From Mermis nigrescens (lineage: Eukaryota; Nematoda; Enoplea; Mermithida; Mermithidae): a stretch of DNA of 64,000 nucleotides. Numbering within the stretch: position 1 is the stretch's first letter; each line of letters opens with the position of its first letter. Below the pieces are notes generated by a model, which saw only the letters and a program-made list of their open reading frames with translations, did no database searches and had not been told where the DNA came from. Location: NCBI GenBank assembly GCA_036768485.1, contig JAVLUZ010000142.1, positions 9,483,607 to 9,547,606 of the forward strand. The letters run 5' to 3'. This document shows positions 44,095 to 56,479 of this stretch, piece by piece. A program made the position numbers and the translations under genes.

Positions 44095-47000
44095 AAGTTA
44101 AAGGGATCCGCATGACACACAGTTGAGTGTGTCATGCGGATCCCTCTAACTTGACAATTTCTCCCAGCATTTCTCCATTCTTGTTCGCTACTCTGTACCC
44201 ATAGTTTTTAGGCCCTCCTGCTACGAATTCCAAAATGTACGCATTTTCTCCATAGCCTTTCAGCTCGTTTGTCATTTCCCCAAGATAGCAGCCAGTTGGG
44301 ACAGTATAGGAATCGCTCACTTTGGACAAGTAAATTATCGAGTCTATAAAATAAACAAAGAATCATTAATTTCATGTGCTCATAGGTATGAATTGCTCGG
44401 GCTGACTCCCACCCCTGACAATTACCCCTTGTTTTCATATGTAAAATATATGTATTTCACAAGAATATTTTAAAAAATGTATCTCACCAGTGTCAAAATA
44501 TAGGACCCTTTCTTCAAGCTTCTCCAGATAAGAGTATAGTTTTAATCGGGAATGGGTGGTCACAAAGGATGCAATGACCGGGTTAGTGTTTTGCAGAGCC
44601 TCCAAAAACTGGCCCTCATTTGTGTAAGTCACGCAGGCAAGTGAGTCTCCAAAAAAATTGGACGGTAGGGATATTGACCTTGTCGCTGAACACGAGGTCA
44701 AAAAACGGTTGAGGGTCCGCAAAATATTCTGTGTGGGACAAGTTGTTTTGTTGACCAAACTGAAAAAGAAACGGAAAAGCAATAAATTTCATGTTTTTGC
44801 GGAAATACACCAAAAAGCCATATTCTTAGCACACATATACTTCATGCAGATGAACTTAAATTTTTTCTCACCTTGCCCCAAAAGGAATTTAGCATGAGCT
44901 TTGCCAATGCTCTCATTCCGCTATTTTTTTCGATTTCGGTCGGGTCCAGGTGGATTCTCTCCATTTTGTTATAATTTTCCACATAATGGGCTTTTTCATG
45001 GTCGGTTTTGGCATCCGAGGGCCAGCCATTGGCCTGCTGCTTTAGCCACAAATATGTGTTTATGTATTCTGCGAAAAGGACTCCAGTCTTTGTTTTTGAG
45101 TCATATTGTTCGGTTTTGGAGTAGTGCCATACCTCGTGGATTTCCATAACCTAAGGAAACAAGGAAAAACGATTAATTATGTAAAATAAATTATTATTGG
45201 GGAAGTTATTCCCAGTTTTTTACATTTTAGCACAAAAAATGGGGTTTTTATTGAATTTTTAAGCCGGAAAAATTAAACGATTTTTAGGAATGGAATCTCC
45301 GGTTTCTTATATTTTAGCACAAAAATGATATTTTACCCCCTGAATTGCCGTGCACCATATAATAATTACATGTGTTTATTCAGAAATTTTTTCAGGAAAA
45401 GACGGTAATTAGGCATTTTAAAGAATTTTTGGATCTTTAGGCATATTTTTGGACCCCCTTATCCCTCTATGCGTGCATTTGTATTTTTTCTCACTTTATA
45501 TCCTTTTTCTAGGGCCATGTAAAGCTCCAACAAGACCCACGCTCCGCTCAACGCTCGCTCAGCATTTGAATGCTAACAAGAATCAATTTGCTGAGTGGTG
45601 CACATGTGGCACAGCGGAAACAGAAGCTTGCTGTTCATTCGGTAAGGCAAAACGGGGTGGTAAAGTCCTCCGGGTTTAAGAACTGTGCATTTGATCAGAC
45701 TGGTGTAGGGGTGGCTGGCCAAATTCTTAAAATTTTCCATTATTATTTCTGGGTGTCTGGAAAAAAGAAAGAAAACGCATTAGTATTTCAGCATTTCAAA
45801 AATTAAACCTGAAAACGCCAAGGTTAATAAGAATACACGCGAACACTATAAAGTGCAATTTTAAAATAAACTCGAAAAAATCTCACTTTATCGGGAATTG
45901 GCCGTTCTTGCATACCCACGGATACAATGAGCACACATCCACGTATTGGATGGTCTCCCCGGGCTGGCACTTGTGGTAGAGCTTTATGGCGTTCGTTCTG
46001 CCTCCAAAGAACGCTTTGCGAGCCCCAAGGGTTCTGTGATTTCAAAATTTTTAGAGAGTAACCTTCAATTCTTTGGCCAATTCGCAAGACCATTTCTCTA
46101 CCACCATGTAGCCCATGGATTCCAGGTACTTTTTTGATCCATGGTAGCTTGGAAAGCCTCTTCCGCGGTTTTTTGCCGGTCCAGCATGGTTTTGGTCCGC
46201 TTTGGAACGCGTTTGGGGCACCCGTGCCACCTTAACAAAAAAAAAAGAAAAAATTAGCATTACATTCAATTAAAAATATGCTTTTTTAGATATTTTAACA
46301 TTTGTAAAAACAATAAAAATGCGTTTTTTAGACATGTGGTATTATATAATTGCGTATTTGCTTAATATCTACTGTTAAAACACAAATTTATTCATTTTTA
46401 TTTCACAAAATATTAATTTTTTAATTAAAAAAATTTAATTATTACTAATTTATTAGTATAAAATGCAAAATTTTGTGAAAACATTAATTCTCTAATATAA
46501 AAAGCGCTGTTTTTGGAGGGGTAATATATTTTTTAATAATTATTTGGTCTTTTTTATGCTTATTTATTCACGTTTTTTAATAATTTTTTGGCTTCAAAAA
46601 TTACGTTTTATGGAAAAAATCCCAATTTTATTGAAAAAAAACATACCAGCAGCCCTGGAATTTGTAGATCGTTTGGCCGTGGATGCCATCCACCTTGTAC
46701 TGGCCAATCTTTACTTCCCCACTGTTTAGCTTGTGCCTTATTCGGATGTTGTCCTTCTTAGCGAGCCATTTTAACCATTTCAGGGCTATGACCGATTGAT
46801 TTTCGTTATTTCAATATCCCCCATGCAGCACAATGCCAATCGTTTCTTTGGACAGGAAGTTCTTCCGGAATACTCGATTGCATGCCGATGCAATGGTTAG
46901 GCTAGTCAAAAATGGGTCTACTCCGGTCTTGGTGAGGAAAATGTCACGGAACTTCATTGCGCATGTGGCCAATATGTGCACATCGCTCTCGCAGTACGAG

Positions 47001-50000
47001 ACCAGTTCCGCTTTGAAGTTGAATTCTTTCCCCACTTCTTTTTCTTTATTATACCTGCAGAAAAAAAATAATTATTATTTTCTGAATAATAATGCTTTTA
47101 ATAAATAAGAGGGGTATTTTTTTAACTATTTTGCCAAAAATGTGCGTAAATTAGCAATATTTTTAAACCAAAAATATAAAGTTTTTTGTCGAAAATAGGG
47201 GTTATTAAAAAACAAATCATACATTCTTACTGTTATAAAAATTATTTTTAAGATTAATTAGTATATTAAATAAATAACTACTATTTTTTTCTAAAAGATG
47301 TATTTTTTATATGAATTATGAATATTTTTACTTAATTTTTGCATAAATACTTAACTTATCTTAAATATGCATATGATATTCTTCTTACCAGTCAAAAAAT
47401 GCCGCTCCAACTTCCGATTTCATTGAATCATGGCCATAATATTCAGAATTGGGCAGGGAGCCGATGTAGTCCCAATTTGCAGAGGTATTGAAGAAGTGAG
47501 GGAAGTAGCCTTTCTTCAGCTCCGTTTTGCTAAAGGTTTTTGGAAAGGCGCTCAAGGGCATGGGTAGGAAATTGAGCGTGTCGATCACCCAAACTCCTCC
47601 AGCCTCCAACATGAGGATCTCCAAACCTTAAGAAAATAAAGTTCATGATTAGAAAAATGTAGTATTTACGCTTTTAATAATTATATTTTTAAAAATTATT
47701 TTTTGCATAAATATTTTCAGAAAAATATTATTTCCAAAAAATTTTCGTTTTCAATAGTTGTTTTTTCATGAAAAAATAGGGAAAATTTTGTTTTTGGGTC
47801 TAGACTAATAGTGAGTACTTAATAATGTTTTTATTGTCTATGAGTTAACATGCTAATATTTTTGAAAAACTATATATTTTAAATAATTATTTTACATTTT
47901 TTACGGTAAATATTAATTTCTAGCTTGAATTACTAAATTATTACTATTTGCTTTTTTTTATTCATAATTGAAATCATTTTATTTTCTTAGCTTCTAATTT
48001 TAGGCTCACCTTTTGTTACTACTTTAGGCGGAATGGTCCGCTGTTTGTGCAAATATTTGAGGAGGAACTGCGAATCAAAGCCATGCGCGTTATGGGCCAG
48101 CGCGGTCGCTCCATGGTCCTGCTCCGAGAAGAGCCATTTCCCAAACTCGCTCGGGCAGTTGTTCCCAAGGAAAAGATGGCAATTTTGGCCACCGCATTTG
48201 GTGCAAAATCCCAGCTCCTTGCCCCTGCATTGATCGCATAATTGGTAGGCAATGCAGCAGTTAGGGATGTGCTTGAAGATCGGGCTGTTTGCATTTTTGG
48301 ACATTTGGGTGTCTTGCCGGGTTTTGAAGTCAAAGAAAATGAACACGGGGCGCTTTTTGTCCGATCTGGTGTCTTCATCCTTGAGGGACTGAAATGAAAA
48401 AAAGACAAATTAAATTAAACATTTTTCTAGAGATGCATTTTGAGGACTCTCCCTTTTTCAGGAAGATAATTTCGAAAATATTAATTAAGTTGTGATAAAT
48501 TCAGCAATTTTGAAAAATAAAGATATTTTATGCCATTTTTAGAAAAAATAATCAAATTTCCATAAAATTTCAAAAATGGAGCATGGGGCCCACCTGAAAC
48601 CCCCTATGCTGTAGGCATACATAGTTATTTTATAATGCATGTTCCAATTTAACATCTTTATTTTTTTTAATTATTAATTTTTTTCATATTTTTATTTTTT
48701 TCACATTTTTACCAAATTAATAACTTTATATAATTATCTGAGCTTTGAAACTTACTTTCATGTAGCATTCGTGCCCCTCATTGTCCACGTTCTCATTGCA
48801 TGTTTTGCAGTGGAACTGGAAGCATTTGTGCTGCTTAACGTGACTGGTCCTAACTATTTGGTCGCAGTTCTTGCACCGTTTGACGCGGTCACAAATGGAA
48901 TTGACCTTTTGGCGTTTACTGCTTTTTGGTTGGCCCATTTTATGGTTCAGGAAGCATTGGAGACTCGGGAAGTACCTTAAAATCAAGAAAAAAGAAAAAT
49001 TATTAGATTGCAAACATTTATGTATTTTTTTCAATTAAAGTGTAGTTATTTTTCGAAATTTTCATTAAAAAGCCGATTTAAACCAAAAACATTTTACTTT
49101 TTTTCACAACTAAATCAAAATATGCTTATTTGAAGTAAATGTTTGCTCATTCAATTTATTTCTATTTTTTTGTGCTTTTTATTGCGATATTTATTTTAGA
49201 AATGACTAAGTGTTTATTGAACCATTCCTGCCAGTTTACGTTTTTGCGGTTGTGAGGCTTCGTTTTGACCCTTGCCTCCTTTGAGGCAAATCAGCAATGA
49301 CCATTTTCATGGTCATTTGCTGATTGAGTCCAAATTCCTTTGTAGATAGCTGGATTCGCTCAATGACGTTCAGGATGCAATCCGCATTCATGGATTCAAG
49401 CGGGGCAAAAGCTAGCAAGACGCGAGAGTTGAGGCTTGGATGACTCAGTTTGATGCCCACTCAATTGCGGGGGTTGTGCCCGGACAAAATTCGTTTGACG
49501 ATCGCATCCAAGATCGCAGGAAATAAATTTGCACTGATTTTATCGATATTTCTGAACTGAATGCTATATGATGCAGCTTCCACGTTAAATCTTCTGACTT
49601 TTACAGCGTGATTGTTCCCCGATAGTAAAATAATTTTCAATCGGACCCAGTCCTCCTCCAAATCGCTGCCCAATTTTGCTGTTTAGAAGTAACGTGTCCC
49701 AAAATTCGGGGGTTCCAAAAAATTAGCTCGTTCTCGAGTTCGATAAATTCACATCAGCATAGTTTCTCGAAAATGAACCATAAAATTTTTGAATTGGTTT
49801 TCCAGAATTTGCTTTGGACCAAAAGCTGCAAATTTTTGCAGGAAGTTCTGGGAAGCAGTAATTGCTGTGAAGACTGTAATCCTCCATTGAAGAAGCCCAA
49901 AATTGCTCGGTAATTAAATTTGCCCATTTGTGGCCAGTAGATATTTTCCATAGCTTTCCAATTAAGTGCGAGGTTGCCAACCCACACGTTTGATTCAATT

Positions 50001-50050
50001 ATTTTTCTGATCGAATCTCAGCTGATGGGGAATTCAAAGTGCCAGGCCAT
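44095..50050 (-). pseudogene. PolB: Polinton DNA polymerase B, right copy, more decayed
   Basis: The minus-strand copy keeps the same exon pattern (for example last exon from 44343 downward, the motif C half-exon 44488-44759, exonuclease exon 47987-48386). Motif B here is LMLNSFWGK, the usual Ser. It shares with the left copy the early TGA codons, the A-run frameshift and the TAG after the IDSC segment. Private lesions: a 1502-bp deletion (junction about 49210) that removes the end of exon 1, intron 1, exon 2 and part of intron 2; an extra T in exon 10 near 44655; and one A lost after GEIVK near 44150. The Exo I Glu-to-Lys change is shared. Confidence 0.88.
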
Positions 50051-50450
50051 TTTGCAAAAGTTGCTGAAATTTTCATCAATCAGACCACGAATGACGAACG
50101 TCTTATATCTCCTCCCTATTTATATGTTCACTCTGGTGGTAATAACCCCTGGTGTTATAGCCCCTAAGGGTGAAACTTCAGTATGTTATGAAATATGACG
50201 CAATCGTGTGCAAAGATCGGACGAGTTGCCACGTGGTATGACGTAATAAGCATACGCGCTTAACAGAGAGAGTGATTTAAGCAAGTGTCTCGGACGAGTA
50301 TGACTCATCGCCACGTGTTACCAGCACGTGCATGACGTAATGAGCTATAACATTGCATAAGCCCCTAATAATGCCGAAAAAATAAGTGTTTTGCATTTAT
50401 ACACATGTATAAAGGATATACCATGTAAAAAATGCGTTATTTAGCAGTCT

Positions 50451-51113
50451 AAGCATGGTGTTTTGACAGTGAAATTATGCTTGGTCAATTGCTCTTTTGA
50501 TTTACCTGTTGGTTCATACATATAAAACACTTCATCGTTGAAAAGTCTTGGGGTGCACCCATCCCTAGTGTATCCTCAGCTGCCGCACTGCTCTTTACTA
50601 GGCCTGCCACGCTTTTTTGAGTTATAGTGTCTTTTATTTTTAGTAAAGCACTTGTGTGAGGAATTTCGGTTTCTTCCGATTTCACAGGCAACTTTTTTGA
50701 CCGTGCTCTTGTGACTACTGCTTCTTGTACGGATTCTTGTTTAACCTCCTCGGCCTGTTCTACCACACTCAGCCGGTTTTGCAACCTCGGGAACAATACT
50801 TACAGTACCAGAGCGTACTTGAAGCAGCCTTTTACGCTGCTCCTCTAACACGCTTTGTTTATGCGCCGCATTAATATATTTACGCACTTTTTAGAAAGCC
50901 CGGAACTACCTTTTTTTACTTTTTCAGCAATCAAGTTCTTTATCCAATTCAATTTGTACCTGAGCACTAATTACAGGATCTTCCGTAATTTTAGATTTTT
51001 TCATGAGCGAGTCGAAAAAATTGCTCGGGATGACATACATTTCACGAACACTGTTATTCATTTTGACAATGCTTTTTTCAAGGCAGACAAAAGTTCAAAA
51101 ACAAATTCTGGGC
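50451..51113 (-). pseudogene. Polinton accessory protein, right copy
   Basis: Counterpart of 18022-18622. The tail (50485-50796) keeps EIPHTSALLKIKDTIT and the N-terminal half lies at about 50855-51063. Additional small insertions and substitutions break it further. A short remainder of the upstream gene follows to 51165, where the LTR begins. Confidence 0.5.
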
Positions 51114-51164
51114 GGTTCCGCTATTAATACTTTTTGTTTATCTTTTTTGCTCGTAGACGGTACT

Positions 51165-52216
51165 GCTAATTTAACATTATTAATTATTTAACTTTGTAAG
51201 GAAACGCGCTGATTTAGAAGTTTAAACCATTATTGTAACGTAAACTTTAAGTTTAGATGCATACTGTATTTTATATCATTATATATATATTATCATTAGC
51301 GTAACACGTACATTTTTATTTGATATATGTATCGCAAATACATTATGTATATCGCGATTTCGCCGAAAAGCCAGATATGGTAATGCGTAGAAAAGCGGCA
51401 AATTGAAAGAAGATGAGAGCTAGCTAGTACGGTATGTGAATTGCAGACATAAAGACTCCAAAAAGGGATTAAAACTGAATTCCAGACACAACAATGAAGT
51501 TGACTTAACCAACTTGAATGTCAGACAGAGCGGCTGGGAACCCAGCCATAAGCCGAGTTTAAATCCGAGAAATACACAAAAGTCAATGAAAGTAGCATAT
51601 CAATTAGCATGAGTGATGTGTTAAGCGATAGGAAAAGTTCAGCATGCAAGTACGCAATAAATCTCACTAAATGCAGCGCTACGCTCTGTTATGAAATAGA
51701 TACAAAATCGGTGAGACCAAAAACGAATGTAGAAAGTATGGCGGAAGCGGGAGGTTAAAAGAGGCCAAAAGGGTAAAGCTAAGGTATCAAAATAAGAGAT
51801 ATAAAATACGTGTAAACCTCACGGAAAAGATACCCAAAAACTAAAGTAAGCAAAGTTGTTTTGCTTTAACTCGCCAAGATTAAGCTTCTTCTTAATCCTT
51901 TTACTCGCCAGACCGTATGGCTCCCGAAAACTATAAAAATTGGATTAGAACAACAAAATCGCTCAGTCCCGTATGCCCTATTTAGAAAGTCTCCGTATTT
52001 TACTGCAAGCTCGAGAACGCTTATTTCGCATTCATCTAATCTTCATCGTTTTCGGCAATATTCACGCAGCCAGTCCGGCTGTACGGCGAAAATTTGCGAA
52101 CTCATTTGTTACGTCACTTCTCACTTAACTGTAAGTTTTACTTTCAACAATAAAATCTAAATCGTAATTATTGCTGATCTAAGGACTACGCTACCACAAA
52201 GGAGTTGGACGTGACA
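51165..52216 (+). repeat. 5' LTR, left end truncated
   Basis: Matches 62182-63231. The end ..GTGACA is complete, but the first 33 bases found in the 3' LTR (starting TGTCAGCG) are missing, so the border with Polinton DNA is not a normal integration junction. Confidence 0.93.
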
Positions 52217-52240
52217 TAATTTGGTGGCAGCGGTGGGATA
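52217..52240 (+). promoter_or_regulatory. Primer-binding region
   Basis: TAAT, then TTGGTGGCAGCGGTGGGA directly after the LTR. TGG plus a G-rich 3' continuation has the form of a tRNA 3'-end complement; the tRNA is not identified here. Confidence 0.5.
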
Positions 52241-52996
52241 ATTCGCCGTTGTGAATTTAAAACAAAAACGGTTATTTTCGCCTAGTGAGTACCAGAAAAT
52301 CGGATAAAAAAAATTCTCACCTTTTGGGAATTCTAGAAAATTTCAAACGGATTTCCGCCTAAAGTCGTAAACTTGCTTTCGGGTTTTCTAAGGTTTACCA
52401 AATTTAAAATTTGCTTTCCGATAGTTGAATTTTATTTTTCCCTCAGACACCGATTTAGAAGTTGAGAGATTTTATTTCTTATTTTGTTGAATCACGACAG
52501 CAATTGGGACGATTTCTCTATTTCTCGAAGGTCGAAGGGGTGGAATATTCTCCGGATTTTAGCCTAGTGAAAGGATAGGGAAAGAATTTATTGCTGATTT
52601 TTATTTTGGGGATACTGCGGATATTCTTAGAGGGAAAGGTATCGTAGTTTTTAAATCGCCCAAGTTTGAATTAATTGATTTTTTTTCACTCGGGTCCTCT
52701 TGAATAGAGTTGCTCCTCTAAAATAGAGTTGAGTTTAAATTGAATTATATTATATTTATATTATTTCCTGACCTTGTTATCGTGATTCCGGTCAGAAGAC
52801 GGCGCCGTGTTATTTATCCTACTTGCTGAAATCGTTTGGCCAGCGTTTTTCAGCTCGTCCCAAAAATCCTTATTAAATCCCGAGTACCGAGTTTATTGAA
52901 TTATTGAAGTATTTGGAAGGAATTATTATTATTTGAATTTATTTGATTATCGGTGTGAAGGAAAGCTAAACAAATTTAAAATAATTATAACTTTAA

Positions 52997-54754
52997 ATTA
53001 CGGATTCCCAATTAAACGTATCCGTAGAACTTGAAAGTAGGCAGGAAAGTCCCGAAAACTCAGATCTAGAAAGTGAAAATTTTGGCGAAACTCTTCGAGC
53101 GCACGGAAATCTTTTAGAGTCTATTCGAACTCAAAGTCCTGAATCGATTTTGAACGCTCATCAAAATTTCCTAGATTTATTTTTAGATAGTACTTTTGGC
53201 CATCCACAAGCCCAAAGTACCCCTGGAACCTCGCAAGTTAACATATCAAAACTGGTTGGAGAAAGGCAGACCATCCTTCCTCAAGTAAAAAGGTCAGAAA
53301 TCAGAGAATTTTTGATTCAACATTTAAATAGACCAGTTACTCGAGCTATGGCTAATGACGACAGAGATTTAGCTGTTGCCTTTAGACATGCTTTTGATGA
53401 ATTTGGTGACCCTATCAACCAACAATTACGTAATATCACTGATGCGTTAAACCAGGGAGCCGGTCGACCCGCAGAGGGAGATCCTTTTCTTCGTTTGGGA
53501 GCTATCATGAGCACAAGACCACCAAAATCGTTTTCTGGATCTTTTGGAGAATCATTTCCGGAGTGGTATGAAAAATTTAGGAAATTTATGACACTTCAAG
53601 GCGTTTCTGGAGCGGAAGATTCCTATAAAATCGCATTTTTAGAATCTCATTTTATTGGTACAGCCTTAGCAAGTTTGGTAGACATCCTCAAGACCCATCC
53701 CGGAATTATTTATGATGATTTGATTGAGGAGTTGAATCAGGCTTACCCAGAGGGTAGGGATTCCGACATTTATCAAGGGCTTATTTACGATGCAAAACAA
53801 AAAAGGACTGAGTCCGTTCTTGAATTTGTCGAAAGGCTCAAAAAGTTGGCAAAAGCAGCTTATCCTGAAGTAGCATCGGAAATTCGTGAAAAGATGCTGA
53901 AACCGATTTTCGTTAGAGGACTTTTGCCTAAAATTTATGAAGGCTTAAAATATCAGGAAATCGACACTTTCAAGGACGCTATCCGAAAAGCTATTTATAC
54001 GGAGCAACAAGTTTTTCGGGAAAATGTCCAGGAATACCCTACAGCCCAAGAACCCAAAACAAATTATAATCTGACTGTTTTACGTTCAGACGACATGTAC
54101 TCGGATCAGATCAGGAGCCTGGTGCAAGCAGTCCAAGAAGCATTGGGAGACCGACGACAGCTAGCTGGGCTAAGTCGCCGCCCCGAACAGCAGTCGCGCT
54201 GTTCTCGTTGTGAAGTTTATCACGGCAATCAGCGGTGCCCCTTCGGTAATAACTTTAATAATAATTCAAATTATCGAAGTAATCGTACAGACCGTTTTGA
54301 TAATAATGATAATTCGAATTATCATAATTATGTAAATGGATCTATAAATCGAAGGCGTTTGAATTATAATAATATCTACAATCGCGGTAATTTTGGTCGA
54401 AATCCGAATTTTGCAAATAATCAAAATAGGCAGAATTTTCGACAAAATCCAAACTTCGAAAATAATCGTTGGAATAATAGGCGTAATAATAATTTTTATC
54501 AATCAGATAATTTAAATCGGAGCATACAAACTGGTTGGAGAGGAAACCAGCCCAGAACTCAGAGACCCAATCCCGAAACTCAAAATTTCAGTAGACAAAA
54601 TCCTCAGACATCCACGAATAATAACATTTTGGTCGAAAGTCACGTAATCGAAAATGAAGGACCCGAGAATCCTGAAGTTTTGGATGTTGAGGATGAGGGG
54701 ACTGATCCAACGAATGGCAGGAAGTGGTCGTATAAATTTAGTAAGAGTTCCTAA
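52997..54754 (+). CDS. gag: Gag polyprotein, start codon not evident
   Basis: The frame is open from 52997 to TAA 54752-54754, but the first in-frame ATG is at 53348. An ACG at 53000, close to the upstream stop, may be a lost or non-standard start. The middle holds a retrotransposon capsid domain: WYEKFRKFMTLQGV, then FLESHFIGTALASL, then a typical SVLEFVERLKKLAKAAYPEV stretch. A single zinc-knuckle-like motif CSRCEVYHGNQRC (C-x2-C-x3-H-x4-C, one residue shorter than usual) follows, then a very Asn/Arg-rich tail (about 54245-54600). Gag forms the particle and packages RNA. The last 101 bp overlap the accessory frame. Confidence 0.82.
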   Translation: MTDSQLNVSVELESRQESPENSDLESENFGETLRAHGNLLESIRTQSPESILNAHQNFLDLFLDSTFGHPQAQSTPGTSQVNISKLVGERQTILPQVKRSEIREFLIQHLNRPVTRAMANDDRDLAVAFRHAFDEFGDPINQQLRNITDALNQGAGRPAEGDPFLRLGAIMSTRPPKSFSGSFGESFPEWYEKFRKFMTLQGVSGAEDSYKIAFLESHFIGTALASLVDILKTHPGIIYDDLIEELNQAYPEGRDSDIYQGLIYDAKQKRTESVLEFVERLKKLAKAAYPEVASEIREKMLKPIFVRGLLPKIYEGLKYQEIDTFKDAIRKAIYTEQQVFRENVQEYPTAQEPKTNYNLTVLRSDDMYSDQIRSLVQAVQEALGDRRQLAGLSRRPEQQSRCSRCEVYHGNQRCPFGNNFNNNSNYRSNRTDRFDNNDNSNYHNYVNGSINRRRLNYNNIYNRGNFGRNPNFANNQNRQNFRQNPNFENNRWNNRRNNNFYQSDNLNRSIQTGWRGNQPRTQRPNPETQNFSRQNPQTSTNNNILVESHVIENEGPENPEVLDVEDEGTDPTNGRKWSYKFSKSS

Positions 54755-56025
54755 TTCCATAGAAACGACCGAGCCACCCGGGCCTGAAAGCACCGATAGC
54801 GATGCGAGTTCGACTGATTACGCAGCCCTCGAACGCGCCAATTGGGCTCGAGCTTGTTTCCTAGAAGACTACAATCGCTGGCAATCGGAAACGCGCTTTT
54901 TCCGTTATGAAAATGGTCGCTTGTATCGCTTTGATGGCGATAGTGGTCTCGATTCCGAGGAGTAGCGATAGATGCCCACAATTCGCAAAATGAAAATTCG
55001 TCAGATGGCCTGGAACAAGAATTTCTGGCTTGGCTACCAGCCCCAGCTAACGACCTTAATGTAGAATTCGAGGACTTAGAACGTCCTATTAATCCAATCC
55101 AGCCATTAAATAATTTAAATCGTTCTGAGTCTGACGACGGAAATCTTTCAGCCATCCGAACGGGACGTCAGCGCCGACGCCCACGTCGTCGTCATCATCG
55201 CAATCGTCGTACACGCAACTTAGGCCATTTGGCTTATATACGTCGTCGTCGTCGCGAATCCAGCTCTTCCGGCGGAAATTCATCTCGCCCGAATACGCCA
55301 ATTAGATGCACATGCATCTATTGCCCTCTCCACGGCCGTAATTGCGATCAACCGACGCCAACGCCTATACCTCCGCCAGCCGTAATTATTTCGTCAACCC
55401 CGGCTAGTCCCGAGCCGGCGGAAGATGGTGACGTCGCTTTGAATATGTGGGAACGTTACGAACTCATATCAGGTGAGAATATTAAACATTATTTTGCCAA
55501 ATTATTTTTCCCAATATTCCAAGAAAATTCTTTTAAAATACTTAATAACTCTTCTATTTTTATTCATTTTCTACAAGTTTTTGCTTTCCTTTTCACTTAT
55601 CTTCCAGTAAAATATTTGTGCATATTTTATCTTATTTTATGGCATTGTACCTGCTATAGTTTCCTGCTGTGTATTGTTAGCATACTTATGATGTCCTTTA
55701 AAAAATTAAAATTATGGTATAAATCGAGGTTTGTAATAAAATGTTGTTGGAGACAGGCTCAAGAGTGGAATATACAGAAAAGTCGATTTTTTCTATTATC
55801 AAAAATTCTAGATTTACAAAATAAAAATAGAACAAGTCGAAACTACAAGTGCTTATCTTTTAACTCCAATTTTTGCATGAAACAACGAGACTTGGAAAAT
55901 GTTCCTGTTTTACAGAATCGTCGGACCGTGGGCAAAGTGACCCCGTTACTGATTCAGAAAGTTTCGAGAATGGTCCAGCTCCGACCGAAGTCAGTGGATC
56001 AGAACCAATGGCTGCCGATGACTAA
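54654..56025 (+). CDS. Spliced arginine-rich accessory protein of the retroelement
   Basis: An ATG at 54654, overlapping the gag end in another frame, opens an acidic region (TTEPPGPESTDSDASSTDY) to 54965, where the frame ends at TAG; a frame one base earlier carries on without interruption. That frame holds TGRQRRRPRRRHHRNRRTR (about 55166-55222) and YIRRRRRESSSSGG, then CTCIYC and a Pro-rich part, up to a donor TATCAG|GTGAGA (55472|55473). An acceptor CTGTTTTACAG at 55915 restores the frame to an acidic 37-codon exon ending at TAA 56023-56025. Arginine-rich motif, small size, overlap with gag and split coding recall regulatory proteins of complex retroviruses such as Rev- or Tat-like proteins; this is inference from composition. 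Confidence 0.5.
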
Positions 56026-56479
56026 AAACAGCTTATCGGTAGTATTGTCGAAGGCTAAAAGAGCAAACTTGCGATTTTTAAGAATAAATCTCGTTAATAA
56101 TTATATTTTCGACCTAAAAAACCTCAGTTTATGCATTTTAAATTACTGTACAATATTAAAATTTTTTGTTTGGACGCACATGCTAATTTTTGGAATGCGT
56201 ATCGGCTTTATTAATTATCTTTCTATCGTAAAAGTCGATTTGAGTTTAATTTTTTGTACAATTTTAAAATTTATTGCTTGGATGTATGCGCTAAATTTTG
56301 CTATACTTAACTATTCTTTTTTTACCGTGAAAACTGCCGCGAATCTTCGTATAATTTTTAATGTTATTTTAAACAGTGCAATCCATGTTTATACAATTCC
56401 TAGCCACTGTGTAGTTTATTTAAGTTTACGTAAGTCGAAGTATTTTTCCTCAATTCCGTTTATTGAAGTTACCGGAATT

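Larger units (their letters stand above)
36836..51165 (-). repeat. Right arm of large inverted repeat
   Basis: Reverse complement of 17919-34268. It lacks the left-arm intervals 19845-21346 and about 33073-33603. Its outer end is cut by the LTR retroelement at 51165, within the gene equivalent to 17825-18025, so the integrase, capsid, protease and ATPase half of the Polinton is missing on this side. Confidence 0.93.
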
